Shown piece by piece: positions 13,108-24,000 of a stretch of DNA of 64,000 nucleotides. Source of the DNA: Bedellia somnulentella (lineage: Eukaryota > Arthropoda > Insecta > Lepidoptera > Bedelliidae); contig OY755190.1 in the NCBI GenBank assembly GCA_963576735.1, positions 6,317,695 through 6,381,694 of the forward strand, written 5' to 3'. The notes under the pieces were generated by a model, which had not been told where the DNA came from, ran no database searches, and saw only the letters and a list, made by a program, of their open reading frames with translations. Made by a program: the position numbers and the translations under genes. Within the stretch, counting starts at the first letter, position 1, and every line of letters starts with the position of its first letter.

Positions 13108-13362
13108 AGTTGGCATCCAGCGCGAAATTTCTCTATCCTTTATTTCTTTTTTACACGTTCAAGTAGTGTTTGCGTTTCCTACCTCCGAATTATAACTAAT
13201 TCGGACGGCCACTTGTCTACCTTTTCAGATAGAATGCAAATGTTGGAAACGCCTAACTATCACATAATTTAATGTTTTTTGACATGAATTCCTCATGTGG
13301 GGATTATTACTCATAAATAAAAGATGTTATTAAAGGTAAGAAAAATTTCGACACTGGCGGGG

Positions 13363-13436
13363 TTCGAACCCGCCGACGAAGAGCGACGGGGGCGTATACC
13401 CGAAGGTCGCGGGTTCGAACCTCGCCAGTGTCGAAA
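13363..13436. repeat. Head-to-head fused tRNA-like halves
   Basis: Reading the plus strand, an inverted T-arm (GGCGGGGTTCGAACCCGCC) is followed by the anticodon and T-arm half in the forward direction, ending GCCAGTGTCG. The junction at about 13380 lacks the D-arm. It looks like a snap-back or template-switch product. Confidence 0.65.
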
Positions 13437-13669
13437 TTTTTCTTTCCTTTAATAACATCTTTTATTTATGAATATCACAAGAATTACAAACATATTGACT
13501 CAATAACATGATTTCAGTTAAATTGTGTCAAATTTAAATCTAGAGACAATTTAATAAGACGTGGTTCAATTATGTTTATTTATATACTTATGAATTGAAA
13601 AATAAGTAACATTTATCAATGGGCTTAGAATATGATCACACACATACATACATTATTTGTAATGTACAT

Positions 13670-14274
13670 GTCGTGGTCATATCGTAGATTTGAACACATC
13701 GTGAAATGATCGATCATTTCACGAAATAGTCACATTTCATGATGTGGCCAACTTAATTTGAACAGATCATAAAATCGTCAACGTTTCACGATTTGGTCAT
13801 CCACGCTTGGCCAGATCGTAGAAATAGGGTGACCTGTGAAATGCCATCCAAAGTCTACGGTTTTGAACATATTGCTCAGTTTTTTCGTAATTTGCAAAGT
13901 ACCCTAGAATCTTTTCGTCGAAAACTCTTTTGTTATAACTCTCTGACTCGTTTAATAACAATGAACAAACATTTTCACTGCGAGAAACAACACTTTCGCC
14001 AACGGCCGCCATCTTCACTCATAAACAAAGCGCTTTCAGCGCCTCTACCGGTAATTAATGTACCTATTTTACGATATGACCAAATAATCTTAATCATTTC
14101 ATGAAGCGGCCGCACGTTTAGTTGGCCATATCGAGAAACGATTTCTTATCATTGATCTGCCCAAACCACATCACGATGTGGCCAATAAACAGTTGAACAT
14201 TTCATGAAATGTGACTATTTCATGAAATGACCGATCACTTCACGATGTGTTCAAATCTACGATATGGCCACGAC
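13670..14274. mobile_element. Unrecognised inverted-repeat element (605 bp)
   Basis: The first 78 or so bases (GTCGTGGTCATATCGTAGAT, TTGAACACATCGTGAA and on) recur inverted at the right end with only a few changes. Within the arms are short palindromes built from TTTCATGAAATG/TTTCACGA units, including an exact 24-bp palindrome centred at about 13710. The core carries an open frame on the minus strand. The target duplication cannot be defined because both flanks are CATA repeats. I do not know the family. Confidence 0.8.
13825..14018 (-). CDS. Open frame inside the inverted-repeat element, function unknown
   Basis: From an ATG at 14016-14018 (or the second ATG two codons on) the frame reads KMAAVGESVVSRSENVC, SYNKRVFDEKILGYFANYEK and YVQNRRLWMAFHR before entering repeat-arm sequence and stopping at 13797. 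It has a normal amino-acid mix with charged and aromatic residues, unlike most chance frames here. I do not recognise it; it could be a captured host exon or the remnant of a transposase N-terminus. Confidence 0.3.
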
Positions 14275-14375
14275 ATACATACATACATTTACTCACGGAA
14301 ATAAATCCCTAGAAGGGGTCGCCAGAGTTTCAGAATAAGAAATTCTTTTGTTATTTTAGGAAGTTGCATATAAAT
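14275..14375 (-). mobile_element. SINE-like repeat, 3' part
   Basis: Tail and the GGGGTCGCCAGAG region only. Its (CATA)n tail directly abuts the right end of the inverted-repeat element at 13670-14274, and CATA repeats also occur left of that element, so the element may have inserted into this tail. Confidence 0.65.
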
Positions 14376-15117
14376 TATGATTCGCTTGACTTATAGAAAA
14401 AATACAACAAATTATATGGGACAAAACTACAAAGTTTAGTTAATGTTGAATATCATCACTGCAATCGGTGTTATTTAAAGGTAGGCTTACATAAAAAAAC
14501 GATTTAGTCCGTCAATATCCATCAATCTTTGCCACCGTCGATAGCCCAATAGACTTTTATCAGCATTTTAGCGTAAAAAGCTTTCAAACGACTCTTATCG
14601 CGCCTGATTCAAAACACACCGATACATTTACATACACGATTACCTTCGTCTCTTTCTCGATCCATAATAAAGAAAGAGATGCAAACTAACTTGTAAAAAT
14701 GAATGGTTTTGGTAGTGACAGTAGCTGCGGTAGGATGAAAGAGTAAAGATAACGCGTTAAAACAATCATTTGTTTTTAAGACCCGCCACTGAGTTTCTGA
14801 TTAAATTTATACCACACATTATGCAAATATAACAGATGTATCAGGGTGAGCAGTTTTATTCACAATTAGTTATTATATGATATATATTTTTATGTTTTTA
14901 TTAAATATAGGGGGTATAAGCAATTCCATATAGATCAGGAAGAAAAACATCAGGTGTGCATAAATACTGACAGTTCAGAGTGCAAGTTGTAGGAAAAGTT
15001 TTTCTGAAAAAGTGCTGGCGATAGGAATAAATATTATAAAGAACCCTACTTGCTTGTAATTCGATATGTGAAAATGTATTTCCGTAATACAATCCGGATT
15101 TCCATAAGGAATATAAG

Positions 15118-15183
15118 TGGCTATCGATAGTTTCTGCCTACTTCAATGAGAACTGATGGCGTAAATATATGTATGTATGTATT
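15118..15183 (+). mobile_element. LINE 3' end, very short
   Basis: CTATCGATAGTTTCTGCCTA followed by GAGAACTGATGGCGTAAATA and a (TATG)n tail; the last 65 bases of the 36.6-kb LINE family. Confidence 0.65.
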
Positions 15184-15337
15184 TCCATAGAGAATAAATT
15201 GAAAAAAAAGTTTATTCAGATAAACAAATAAAGGATAGTATCCGTATGATATGTTACTGTTATTTACAGCTTTAAGCTAAAAAATACGAGATCTTGTCAA
15301 AGCAGAAAATACGCAGTTAGGAAGCCGGTATTTCGAC

Positions 15338-15483
15338 TAACGACCGATTTCTGAATGGAGTATTCCAACTGAGAAAAACTTAAGTATCGTTCTGTCGCAT
15401 TGAAATCTTAACAACTGAATGAGACAGAACGATGCTTAAGTCGTTCGCAGCTTGAATACTCAATTTAGAAATCGGGCGTAAGT
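15338..15483. mobile_element. Palindromic MITE, copy 1
   Basis: About 146 bp, nearly a perfect hairpin. Ends are TAACGACCGATTTCTGAAT and the inverse GAAATCGGGCGTA; CTTAAGTATCGTTCTGTC is mirrored by GACAGAACGATGCTTAAG around a short loop. Same family as 20293. Confidence 0.85.
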
Positions 15484-15751
15484 GTGTAAATTACACTTTT
15501 CTCGTGCTCTTTTAAGTAGTTATTCCAGTTCAAATATATCTTATCTTCGTAATTATGAATTGCTCCACTCACACTTAAAACGATGCCGACATCGGTCGTG
15601 TAGTGGATGCTATGCTAAGCAAGGCTAAGATGCTTTTATGTTTTTAAATCTTAGGGATTTTGTATAAACATACTTTACGGGTAGCTTTGGTGAAAGAACT
15701 CGAAATAGGGAAATTCAACAGACGCCATATTTATGTACAATGACAGAAGAT

Positions 15752-15945
15752 GTTTCTTCCCGTGGGTATACTTAAGAGGCGACTAAGTGTCTTGGGGCTT
15801 TTTATGATTTTTTGGGCGATGCGGTTGGAGATGAGTCTCCAACAACCTTAATTTTACCAACTTTTCCCCACTGAACTTCCAAAAGTGGCTGAGGAGTTAG
15901 CTCTGGCTACCTCTTCTAGGGATTTATAAGTATATGTTTGTTTGT
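15752..15945 (+). mobile_element. SINE-like repeat, head missing
   Basis: From TTTCTTCCCGTGGGTATAC to a TATATGTTTGTTTG tail, with a short internal deletion. Confidence 0.8.
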
Positions 15946-16332
15946 AATAATATAAGAAAATAAAGTAACTTAACAACAGAAATATCTTCCTTTGTGCCCC
16001 TACTAATAAAAAACCGCCCCTGTACTTCACAACACAACAATTTGCTTTATAATTTCCACCCATAAAAAATCCGTCGTGAAGATATTCGTCATCAAAGCTC
16101 CATCGCTTTGTGGGGTAAATCCAGTAGATAAGTAAGCTTATGTAAATGCCGCTCACTCTTGGTGTTATCTTAATGAGCCCAGCTACCGGTCTTGGGTCTG
16201 AGCCTTTCAACTTTTGATCACTTATACGTTAAGTTGCTTTTGATTTTTCTGGTTTTAAGTGCATCTGATTTTTATATTATTTTATATTCATGGCTGTTAT
16301 ACTAAAAAAAGTGAACAGAGCTGTAAAATTAA

Positions 16333-16392
16333 AGTTTAGAGGGAAAATGATAATAAAATCTAGAATCATTGGTGATGTGTCTCCAACTAGGA
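16333..16392 (-). mobile_element. SINE-like repeat, small internal fragment
   Basis: AATGATAATAAAATCTAGAA followed by TTGGTGATGTGTCTCCAAC matches the inverted middle of the family. Confidence 0.45.
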
Positions 16393-18105
16393 AGACAAAT
16401 CTAATTCCCTTAATAATCAACACAATTTATTTTCTCTGCAAGAAATGTTCACGTTTAAATATCCATCTGTTTAGCCGTACAAATAAAAAACAAAACCCGA
16501 AAGAGGGATCCCTAAACATGGGTTTTACAAGAATACAAAACGTTTGAATGTTTCATTTAAATAAAAGGCCGGGTTGAAATATTGTTGGGCAGTTGTCACG
16601 GACAGGCTAGGGCGGGCTGGAATCTCTGGGCGGCGCCCAACGTGACAAATTACAAGAGCAGCCCTACACGGTAGGATGGACAAAGAGACTGATTGATGGT
16701 TCATAGATGGTAACTATTTTTCAAATGTTGTTTCAGTAATGGCTTTTAGGTTTTGAAAAAAAAGGTTGTTTTATTTATTATTTTTTTAAAGATACGCCTA
16801 GTTTATCTAGAACATTCCAAGTTACAAAAAATAAGATTCTATTTAAAAGCAAGTTTTTTTTTTCATAAACATTACTACACCAAAAAGAAAGAAATGTAGC
16901 CGTGCCTTCCCTAGCAGACACAGCCTTGCTCTTCATGAGATAAAACCATGATCCTATATTTGTAAAAATAATAGGGTGAAGACTATAGCCATCTAAAGTA
17001 CGTGAATATTACTATGAAACCAAAATTAATGTTTAGATGTATATTAATTTCAGTATTATGCAGACATGAAAATAATTTCGGTAATTAAGTTTGATTCTCT
17101 ATTTCAAAGTTTAAGTCGGTGAAATCAAATCTGACAGACATGAAAAGAAGCTATTAAATTACCTAATCCAAAAAGTACTTGTCCGTGTGTTTGACGATGG
17201 CTTAGTGTACTAGAGATGGACTTAATTGCCTTATATTTCCATGACGTTAGAAAAAAACACCTTAAGCATTAGTTTGTATATAGATAGACAGAACTGTAAC
17301 ATAGGCGCTGTGATCGATATATTTTTTTATTCCTGCCTTTCATTAAACTCGGTCTTTTAACCATAATTTAAGAGTATATAATTCAAATCATGGGACAAAT
17401 ATTAAAGGATAAAATTGTAAAAAACACGAACTTAATTGCACCTACCAATATTTACGATTGAGTAAATGTATTTTAACATGTTTTTAACGAATGGATTAAT
17501 GGTAATGATTAATAGGAGTATAAATTTATAAAATTTAGCAGCTGAGCTAAAAATGAAGCAATACTTTACTGCAGTATTTAAAGTGCCGTCAAAATAATAG
17601 GCCAGGCAACACGTAGCAATTTGTATATCAAATATGGAGGAGAGATTCACGAGGGAAATAGGAAAATGTGGGAAATTCAAAAATGCCATTTTCACGAGTG
17701 AAGGTGCGAGGGCGGGTCGCGCTTCACGCGGCTAGTTCCCGAAAACTCGTTTTTCAGTTCAGCCGTAAATTATTTATCAGTTTTGATTTTTATGTGCATA
17801 TCAGATTGCTTACGCTATATATCGTCTAAGGGGTTGCTGAGGTACAAGACACGGAATCATATAACTGTGGTTTACCTGGTCTACATGTGTTATTGGGATT
17901 TTAGGTCACTATACACTGATTGGAAAGAAATGTGCATGACATGTTTCTTTGTCTAGAGTTTTGTTAAATGTATATATATGATAAGATTATGCCATCGTGT
18001 TAATCATAATCCAAAATAAATGCAAGAACGGAAGGAAGAAGAAAAATATATAGACATTTTGTAAAGATTTAGTACATTTAAGCATAGATTTTTCGTTCAT
18101 CATAT

Positions 18106-19091
18106 CAGTCCCGGATCTACGATTTTGTCGAACCGGGGCAAGAACTTGATATAGCGCTCCCTCTCGTGAGCGTTTGATTAACACTAAGTGGCATTTTTGG
18201 TGGTCGAAATACTCTTTAATAAATTTGTACTCTTTATTATTTATTACTAATAACTTTTTCTTTAGTGTGACATCAAATTAAATATAACAACAACAATTAA
18301 CAACGCTCCCGATATTCAAGACAATTTTTTTTATTGTCCTCATCGCTTTTTTTTTCTTTTATCTTACTACAGCTTTACACGGCGTGCTTTCTTTTCCGCG
18401 AACGAATATATTAGCTCATCAAAGTCCGTCTCAAAGGCAGTTTTATTTTCAATAGCTAGAATCGTGAGGCCAGATAAACGTTCTTGGCTCATTGTTGAAC
18501 GCAGATAGTTATTAATTATTTTCAGTATGCTGAAATTTCGCTCACATCTGGCAGATGTCTTCGGTAATGTGCAGTATATCCTCAAAGCTATATTAACTTA
18601 GGAAACGCTTCTTGCAAGTCATTCTTACGCAGATGTTGTAACTGGTCGAATGCACTTGATTTTTCATTAATTTCCGTTACTAGGTCTTTGAATACAGAAA
18701 GTTCCTGGCAAAAATCAACTGCATTCAAGTCTTTTGAATATTTTCGGGCTAGATCGGCTCCATGTTTCTGCAGATCATCAGTCGACATATTTAAAAATGC
18801 GTGACCACTGAGGAAGGCGAAATTTTCATGTAGGCTCTTTGTTGTTTCATTTTACTAATTACTCAGACACGCAATCTAAAATAAACTAAATAACGATCGT
18901 CCCTTGGCGTAAAGGGTTATTCGGCTCGGTTCGTGTAGCCTCTAGTGTTAATTCCCGGCAGTGATACGTACGTTATCAGTATTGCCAATTAGGCTACAAT
19001 TATACAGAATGTACTAAATTGATTTTGGCGCCCACTGAAACTGCCGCCCGGGGCAGGTGCCCCGGTTTGCCCCCCCTTAGATCCGGGGCTG
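18106..19091 (-). mobile_element. Internally deleted hAT-superfamily DNA transposon with 8-bp target duplication
   Basis: Terminal inverted repeats begin CAGTCCCGGATCTA on the left and, inverted, CAGCCCCGGATCTAAG on the right, each followed by a C/G-rich CCGGGGCA block. Exact CATCATAT duplications lie at 18098-18105 and 19092-19099. Eight-base duplications and a CAG...CTG end are hallmarks of hAT elements. At 986 bp it is much shorter than an autonomous hAT element and keeps only the C-terminal part of the transposase. Confidence 0.93.
18367..18788 (-). pseudogene. hAT transposase C-terminal remnant with a frameshift
   Basis: The upstream part (18788-18588) reads to KNDLQEAFPKLI and stops. 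The frame then shifts by one base and continues IALRIYCTLPKTSARCERNF, ILKIINNYLRSTMSQERLSG and LTILAIENK. The CERNFS.LK..K..LRSTM.QERLS pattern is the hAT dimerisation domain of the ZMYM/Zinc-finger-MYM-like type of transposase. The zinc finger and catalytic residues upstream are absent, so it is not functional. Confidence 0.85.
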
Positions 19092-19129
19092 CATCATATT
19101 GTTGAACATCTACCTCACATCACTGTTAT

Positions 19130-19270
19130 TTATTTATCTTTCCATCCAAAGGTTGTCTGGAAGAAATCGCTTTTAGTGACAAGACCACCACTTGTACTTT
19201 TGTTATTGAACTTGTATTTGTGTATGTGTTTCCTTTTTTGATGTGCAATGAAGTGTTTTTCTATTCTATT
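19130..19270 (+). mobile_element. LINE 3' end fragment
   Basis: GGTTGTCTGGAAGAAATCGC, TAGTGACAAGACCACCA and TTTTTTGATGTGCAATGAAG resemble a 3' UTR common in lepidopteran non-LTR elements. It begins just past the hAT element's duplication. Confidence 0.6.
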
Positions 19271-19318
19271 CTACAAGTATTCTATTCAATTAAAAGTATA
19301 TTAAAGGATCTTATATGT

Positions 19319-19471
19319 CATAAATAAATAAATATAAATATATATAAATTTATATGAGTAATATATATATGAGTAATAATCCTTATATTAATATTATATT
19401 TATAATAATATAGTATATATATGAGTAATAATCCCCACATGAGGAATTCATGTCAAAAAACATTAAATTAT
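19319..19471. mobile_element. Fold-back family member, arm replaced by AT-rich DNA, 12-13 bp target duplication
   Basis: Flanked by GGATCTTATATGT at 19306-19318 and 19472-19484. It starts CATAAATAAATAAATA and ends with the family's GAGTAATAATCCCCACATGA and GAATTCATGTC segment. The hairpin arms are replaced by degenerate TATA-rich sequence in which GAGTAATA recurs three times. Confidence 0.75.
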
Positions 19472-20095
19472 GGATCTTATATGTGTTGTAAGGCCTAATC
19501 ATTTTATTAACAAGTTACAATTCAACGGTAATATAATCGAATTTCTTAAGATTGAATAAACCATTCTGGAGGAGATTCCCAACAAAATTTGTAACCAGAT
19601 AGTTTCATAGAATAGAGAAGGAATCGAAACAGGAACCACCCGAAGTTTATTCGGAGTATTTCAAGAATCAGATGGTTCAACAAAATATTTCTTTATTGCT
19701 CCAAAAACGGTATGATTTCCGACACGGGTACTTGTTTTAAAATTGAAATTCTTTGTGGCGTCTTCACGACATGGAGCTGGGGTGACAAGATGGTACTTGA
19801 GTTTTGACAAATATTATTTAACAATCAGGAAAATGGGATGATAACTGTTATAATCTTTTAAAATTACTTTTCGCTAAATATTTGCTGCTTATTTGGATAC
19901 AGAGAAAAGAAAATTTATAAAAGGGATATATAGAACCAATTTGGATAGTAATTTCGGCAGAGGACGGCTACTGACGATATTTCTAAAACAAATAAAGATT
20001 GTGCTAAAAGGTTATGCATCCTAAGCGAGAAGAATAAAATACTTGATTGAATAAATTAATTGATGTCGTCAAATTTGACAGCATCGTACAAGAAG

Positions 20096-20156
20096 GACAT
20101 CGATAGTATCTGCCTATCCCAATGGGAAATAATAGCGTAAGTATATGTGTATGTAC
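20096..20156 (+). mobile_element. LINE 3' end, very short
   Basis: ATCGATAGTATCTGCCTATC, AATGGGAAATAATAGCGTAA and a TATATGTGTATG tail match the LINE terminus. Confidence 0.65.
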
Positions 20157-20292
20157 CTTGGCAGAAAAATCTGTATAACTGTCATTGTTAGGGATTTGTA
20201 CTTAATGAATAAATTCATTATTGGTCTTAAATTAACGCCGTGCTTGATTCCATAATATTACTCGCTACTTTGCAACGATCAAATTTCAATGA

Positions 20293-20439
20293 CTAACGCC
20301 CGATTTCCGAATTGAGTATTCCAGCTGAGAACAACTTAAGTATCGTTCTGTCGCATAGAAATCTTAACAACTGAATGAGACAAAACGATACTTAAGTCGT
20401 TCTCAGCTTGAATACTCAATTCAGAAATCGGGCGTAAGG
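20293..20439. mobile_element. Palindromic MITE, copy 2
   Basis: About 147 bp, same sequence as the 15.3-kb copy with a few changes: CTAACGCCCGATTTCCGAAT to GAAATCGGGCGTAAG. The TAA/TTA flanks may be the target site. Confidence 0.85.
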
Positions 20440-21082
20440 ATATTTTTAAAGGAAACTATTTTGAAGGCAAACCAAAATAAACATGGCTGGAAGATGCACA
20501 AGGTTTGGCAATCACTAAAAAGGGCTTTACAGCACATTTCTGAGAAACAAAACTAGAAAAGTATTAAAAAATGTATGTAAGTTATGTAACTAAGTAATAA
20601 ATGCAAAACTTAGTCGGTGGGATCATGTTTTATTGACAGTTATTGCATTTTAGTGCAAATAAGGTGGAAATGAGTAATGGTTAGTGTTAAACTTACTAAT
20701 TATAACTTTAAGTATCTTTTTATTCATATTAAAACGCATCGGTAATTTATTTGTGGTTTCAACCGTGAACTATAATATAAACTTTTTATTTGAGATTAAT
20801 ACGGGGTCTTTAACAGTGTTTTTGAGAAGAACTTAAAGAAAAAAAAAGGTTCCTCTTTTATAGGAAAATGAAATGTATATTGTATAAGATCATACTGCTA
20901 AAATCGATAGAGAATTTTGTGCCTCATATTATTTACTTACTTAAAAAAGTGTGAATAATGATTTTTCGTTTTATTAAGACAAATTATTATCAATGGGAAG
21001 ATTTTAAATTAAGATTTTGTGAGCCCAATAATGGAATTAAAAGAATATATCGCTTTAAAACCGTTTAAACAACAAGATTAAA

Positions 21083-21213
21083 TCATAAATAAAAGATGTT
21101 ATTAAAGGAAAGAAAAATTTCGACACTGGCGGAAAAATTTTTCTTTCCTTTAATAACATCTTTTATTTATGAGTAATAATCCCCACATGAGGAATTCATG
21201 TCAAAAAACATTA
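21083..21213. mobile_element. Minimal fold-back copy, tRNA body deleted, 12-bp target duplication
   Basis: Flanked by AACAAGATTAAA at 21071-21082 and 21214-21225. An arm of about 45 bp is followed almost immediately by its inverse, so the RNA or single strand would form one long hairpin. It ends with TCCCCACATGAGGAATTCAT and a TTAATG-related stretch. Confidence 0.85.
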
Positions 21214-21489
21214 AACAAGATTAAAGTCACAGATATTTGAACCATTTTGCTGAATCAAATTTGGTCTTGGTTATATAGTTTATTTTACATCTTGTACGAA
21301 ACACAGTTTAAAGTTTGTTACAAATAAATGTTCCAGCATCGTAAACAAATGGTTGATTACAAAACAGCTACTTCATTTGACACGCAACAAATACAAACAA
21401 ATAATAGGCGCGTAACAATTCACGTCCCATATAAAACAGTAAAGTTCTCTAACAAGAATATTAACTGAAGCGTGTTGCACAAACGGAAC

Positions 21490-21860
21490 ATATAAAAAAC
21501 GTGGATACGGGGAACCGTTAGTTTGGCACCCCCATCTAATAATAGGCAATTTACCCCCTCTCGTTCGACTATTTCACCTCACCTACAACCATATATGGGG
21601 ACGCCTAAACCATTTTTAAAGAGCCCTCGCAGATCTCATTTTTTTCATGTTTACAGAGACACCAAACCGGGCGCAAGGTCGCGAGAAAGGTCAATTTATG
21701 CTGGCGCTTATGTCGTGCGTGTTTTTAGCCCATCCGAAAGGTTTGCGTCTAATGCCACTCTTGTGTCCGCCATTTTCTGTCACGGTCGCCATTTCACTTG
21801 AATTGTGAGCCCTAAGTTTGAGAAAGTATACGCTGGGTGACGTTTTTATTAGCCCTAAAC
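21490..21860. other. GC-richer unique island, candidate regulatory DNA
   Basis: Repeat-free stretch with an open frame of 92 codons on the plus strand that begins at TTG and matches nothing I recognise. Base composition, rather than coding signals, sets it apart from the intron around it. Confidence 0.25.
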
Positions 21861-22860
21861 TCAAATAAAAGGGAAATAGTTGAAGTTTTCGAAATGCCTG
21901 CGGTTTTAATGCGGCCTCGCGTTATATGGATTTAAATGAGCTGTCAAGGAGGTATAAGTTTCAAGAAAATGTTAATTAAAATGCGGTAGGTGAGCCGAGT
22001 GACGTGTACTCACATTATTTATGGAGGCTTTTTGTTTTATTACTTTGTCTCGCTTATAAATTAGACGGTTCTATCCAAGACATCCTAATTCAATCTACAG
22101 CTAAACATTTGTATGAATAGTAAGAAAATATTAAAACCATTTTACTTCAATTTGGTAAATATAAGAGTTTAATAAAATATCACGGAAAAATATGTTTATA
22201 CGAACATTTTATGTATGCCAAAGTCACGTATGAAATGAAAAAATACCTTGTAGAGCCAACCAATAAGTTAGCGAGCGTGCCTTTATTCGACTTTGAAAGT
22301 GTTGTTTTCTTAATTTCCCGCCAATTTTCGGGTAACAAAATGGCGCCAACTCAGGCGAGGTGACACACGAGTCACACACGCTAACAAGTGACGTATTGAT
22401 GATTCGTTTTACTTTTCTGTTTCATTTTATTTAGATTTAGTAAAATAAAAACTGCAGATACCGGTTAGACCGACTTCAAATCAAATTATTTTGTTTTATT
22501 TGAGAGCAAAATATTTTACCTTTTATTTTAAAAATGTTTTAAAGAAATGAATCTGGAGATATTTTTTTTGGTCCATGGCGAGCAGAATTCATTTGAGCCT
22601 TTGTAAGATTTTAAGACTACGGAGTATACAAAGTAATCTGAGTTTATTAGAAACATACTTCCTGTCAAATTAAATCATTATTATCTTCTTACACACATAA
22701 TACTCACGTCATAAGTTCTCTTTTGGCTGGCAGAGACAATATCGAATTGAATCATTGACATAAAAATGATATTTTTCCGACTATTCGTGTCAAAAGTACA
22801 AAACAAAAACAATACTTATGCCCTAATTCCTAAATCAGTCCCTGGCGTAGAGTTGATATA

Positions 22861-22905
22861 GTGTCGACTCGACACCTAATGTCGGTGGTTGACGCGTGAG
22901 GTGTC
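22861..22905. promoter_or_regulatory. Candidate paired T-box half-sites
   Basis: GACACCT at 22871-22877 and its exact inverse AGGTGTC at 22899-22905 form an inverted pair separated by 21 bases. The first half-site overlaps a 15-bp palindrome (GTGTCGACTCGACAC, 22861-22875). T-box proteins recognise AGGTGT-type half-sites, so this would fit autoregulation inside a T-box gene's own intron. Seven-base matches are common by chance, so this is only a candidate. Confidence 0.25.
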
Positions 22906-23950
22906 AGCCGAGGGTCACGCACCACCCACCAGCCCCATGGGGTTTCAACCAATACCATATTGCTCACACTATTTTTAATGGAAATAACTTTTCTGCGAAT
23001 TACTACACGAACTTACCTATATTCAGGCCAATATTTTCTATTAATTATAAGGCGCATATTGTGTCAAGACCTACCACGAGCTACCTTAAGGGAATAATAT
23101 GTTCTCTATAATCTCGCCAAAAAGTCACTTTTAGGCAAACAGAGGTCCATTGATCACCAGTTGTAAGATCCATCCATTTAGCTTCTCTCACACTCATCAA
23201 CTCACTCAATCTGGACCCTTCTCCTTTCCATAGAAAATATTGATATCTACTAATAGAAAAGTAGCTAATACTGTTATATGACATAAGAGGTTAGCCATTA
23301 CAGTGAAAACGAACACTGTAACGACAACGTTAAGTGCGAACGACAAATAGTGGAAACGCAAAGTTTCAGATCACACCCCAACACTAACACCCTGATTTCG
23401 GATACACTTTGGAGATGGAGCGACGAGAATACGTCAGCGCATCATTAGTACTATGTGATTACGACGTAGAAAACTAGTTACTAGACGTCATGAAGCACTT
23501 AACTAAATGGAAAAGAAGCGTAAATGATTCAGTGCCACTGATTTAAGTGCAGCAAACGTATGACCAGCAAAAGTCAGGACATTGAATCAATCAGGGAGCA
23601 GGGAAATTTATTTTGACAATTAGGTTTTTTGTGAATTTATTTTGTAAATTTTTGTACTGAACTACGTTTGGTTTCTGCTCTATTTAGTTATTTTCTCTTT
23701 GCTAGACGTAAACGTTGTAATCGTTGCTGAAAATTGAAAGACAAATGCAGCGCCTGCCTATGGAAAAACATTAAGTTTTTGTACCATTTACTAAAACCTA
23801 GATGTTATTAACAATGAAGCGTCCTTTTTTACGAAAATAGCTGGGACTTATAATTTTTTTTGTGACAATAATGATCACATCTTTGATAACTGTAATGCGA
23901 CGAAGACTTTGATGATAAACTGAAGTGTAAAATCTATCGAATTACTTTTT

Positions 23951-24000
23951 GAATGTTTATGTTCATGAAAACCTCATGTGGGGATTATTACTAATAAATT
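23951..24000. mobile_element. Fold-back family end fragment
   Basis: GTTCATGAAAACCTCATG and GGGGATTATTACTAATAAAT match the 51673 element's first 40 bases; nothing else of the family follows. Confidence 0.6.

Larger units (their letters stand above)
12997..13473 (-). mobile_element. Fold-back retroposon with tRNA-like sequence, complete with 12-bp target duplication
   Basis: Flanked by ATCACAAGAATT at 12985-12996 and 13474-13485. Both ends carry the same arm in inverted orientation (CATAAATAAAAGATGTT ... AAAAATTTCGACACTGGCG), each including the 3' half of a tRNA-like sequence. Between them are the rest of the tRNA-like unit, a spacer, a TTGACATGAATTCCTCATG ... GGGGATTATTACT segment, and a third, direct copy of the arm at about 13312. 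Related elements lie at 19319, 21083 and 51673. I do not know a named family with this layout. Confidence 0.85.

Noticed and set aside
21523..21801. 92-codon open frame starting at TTG
   Set aside because: No ATG start, no recognised domain and no splice context; GC-richer DNA makes chance frames longer.
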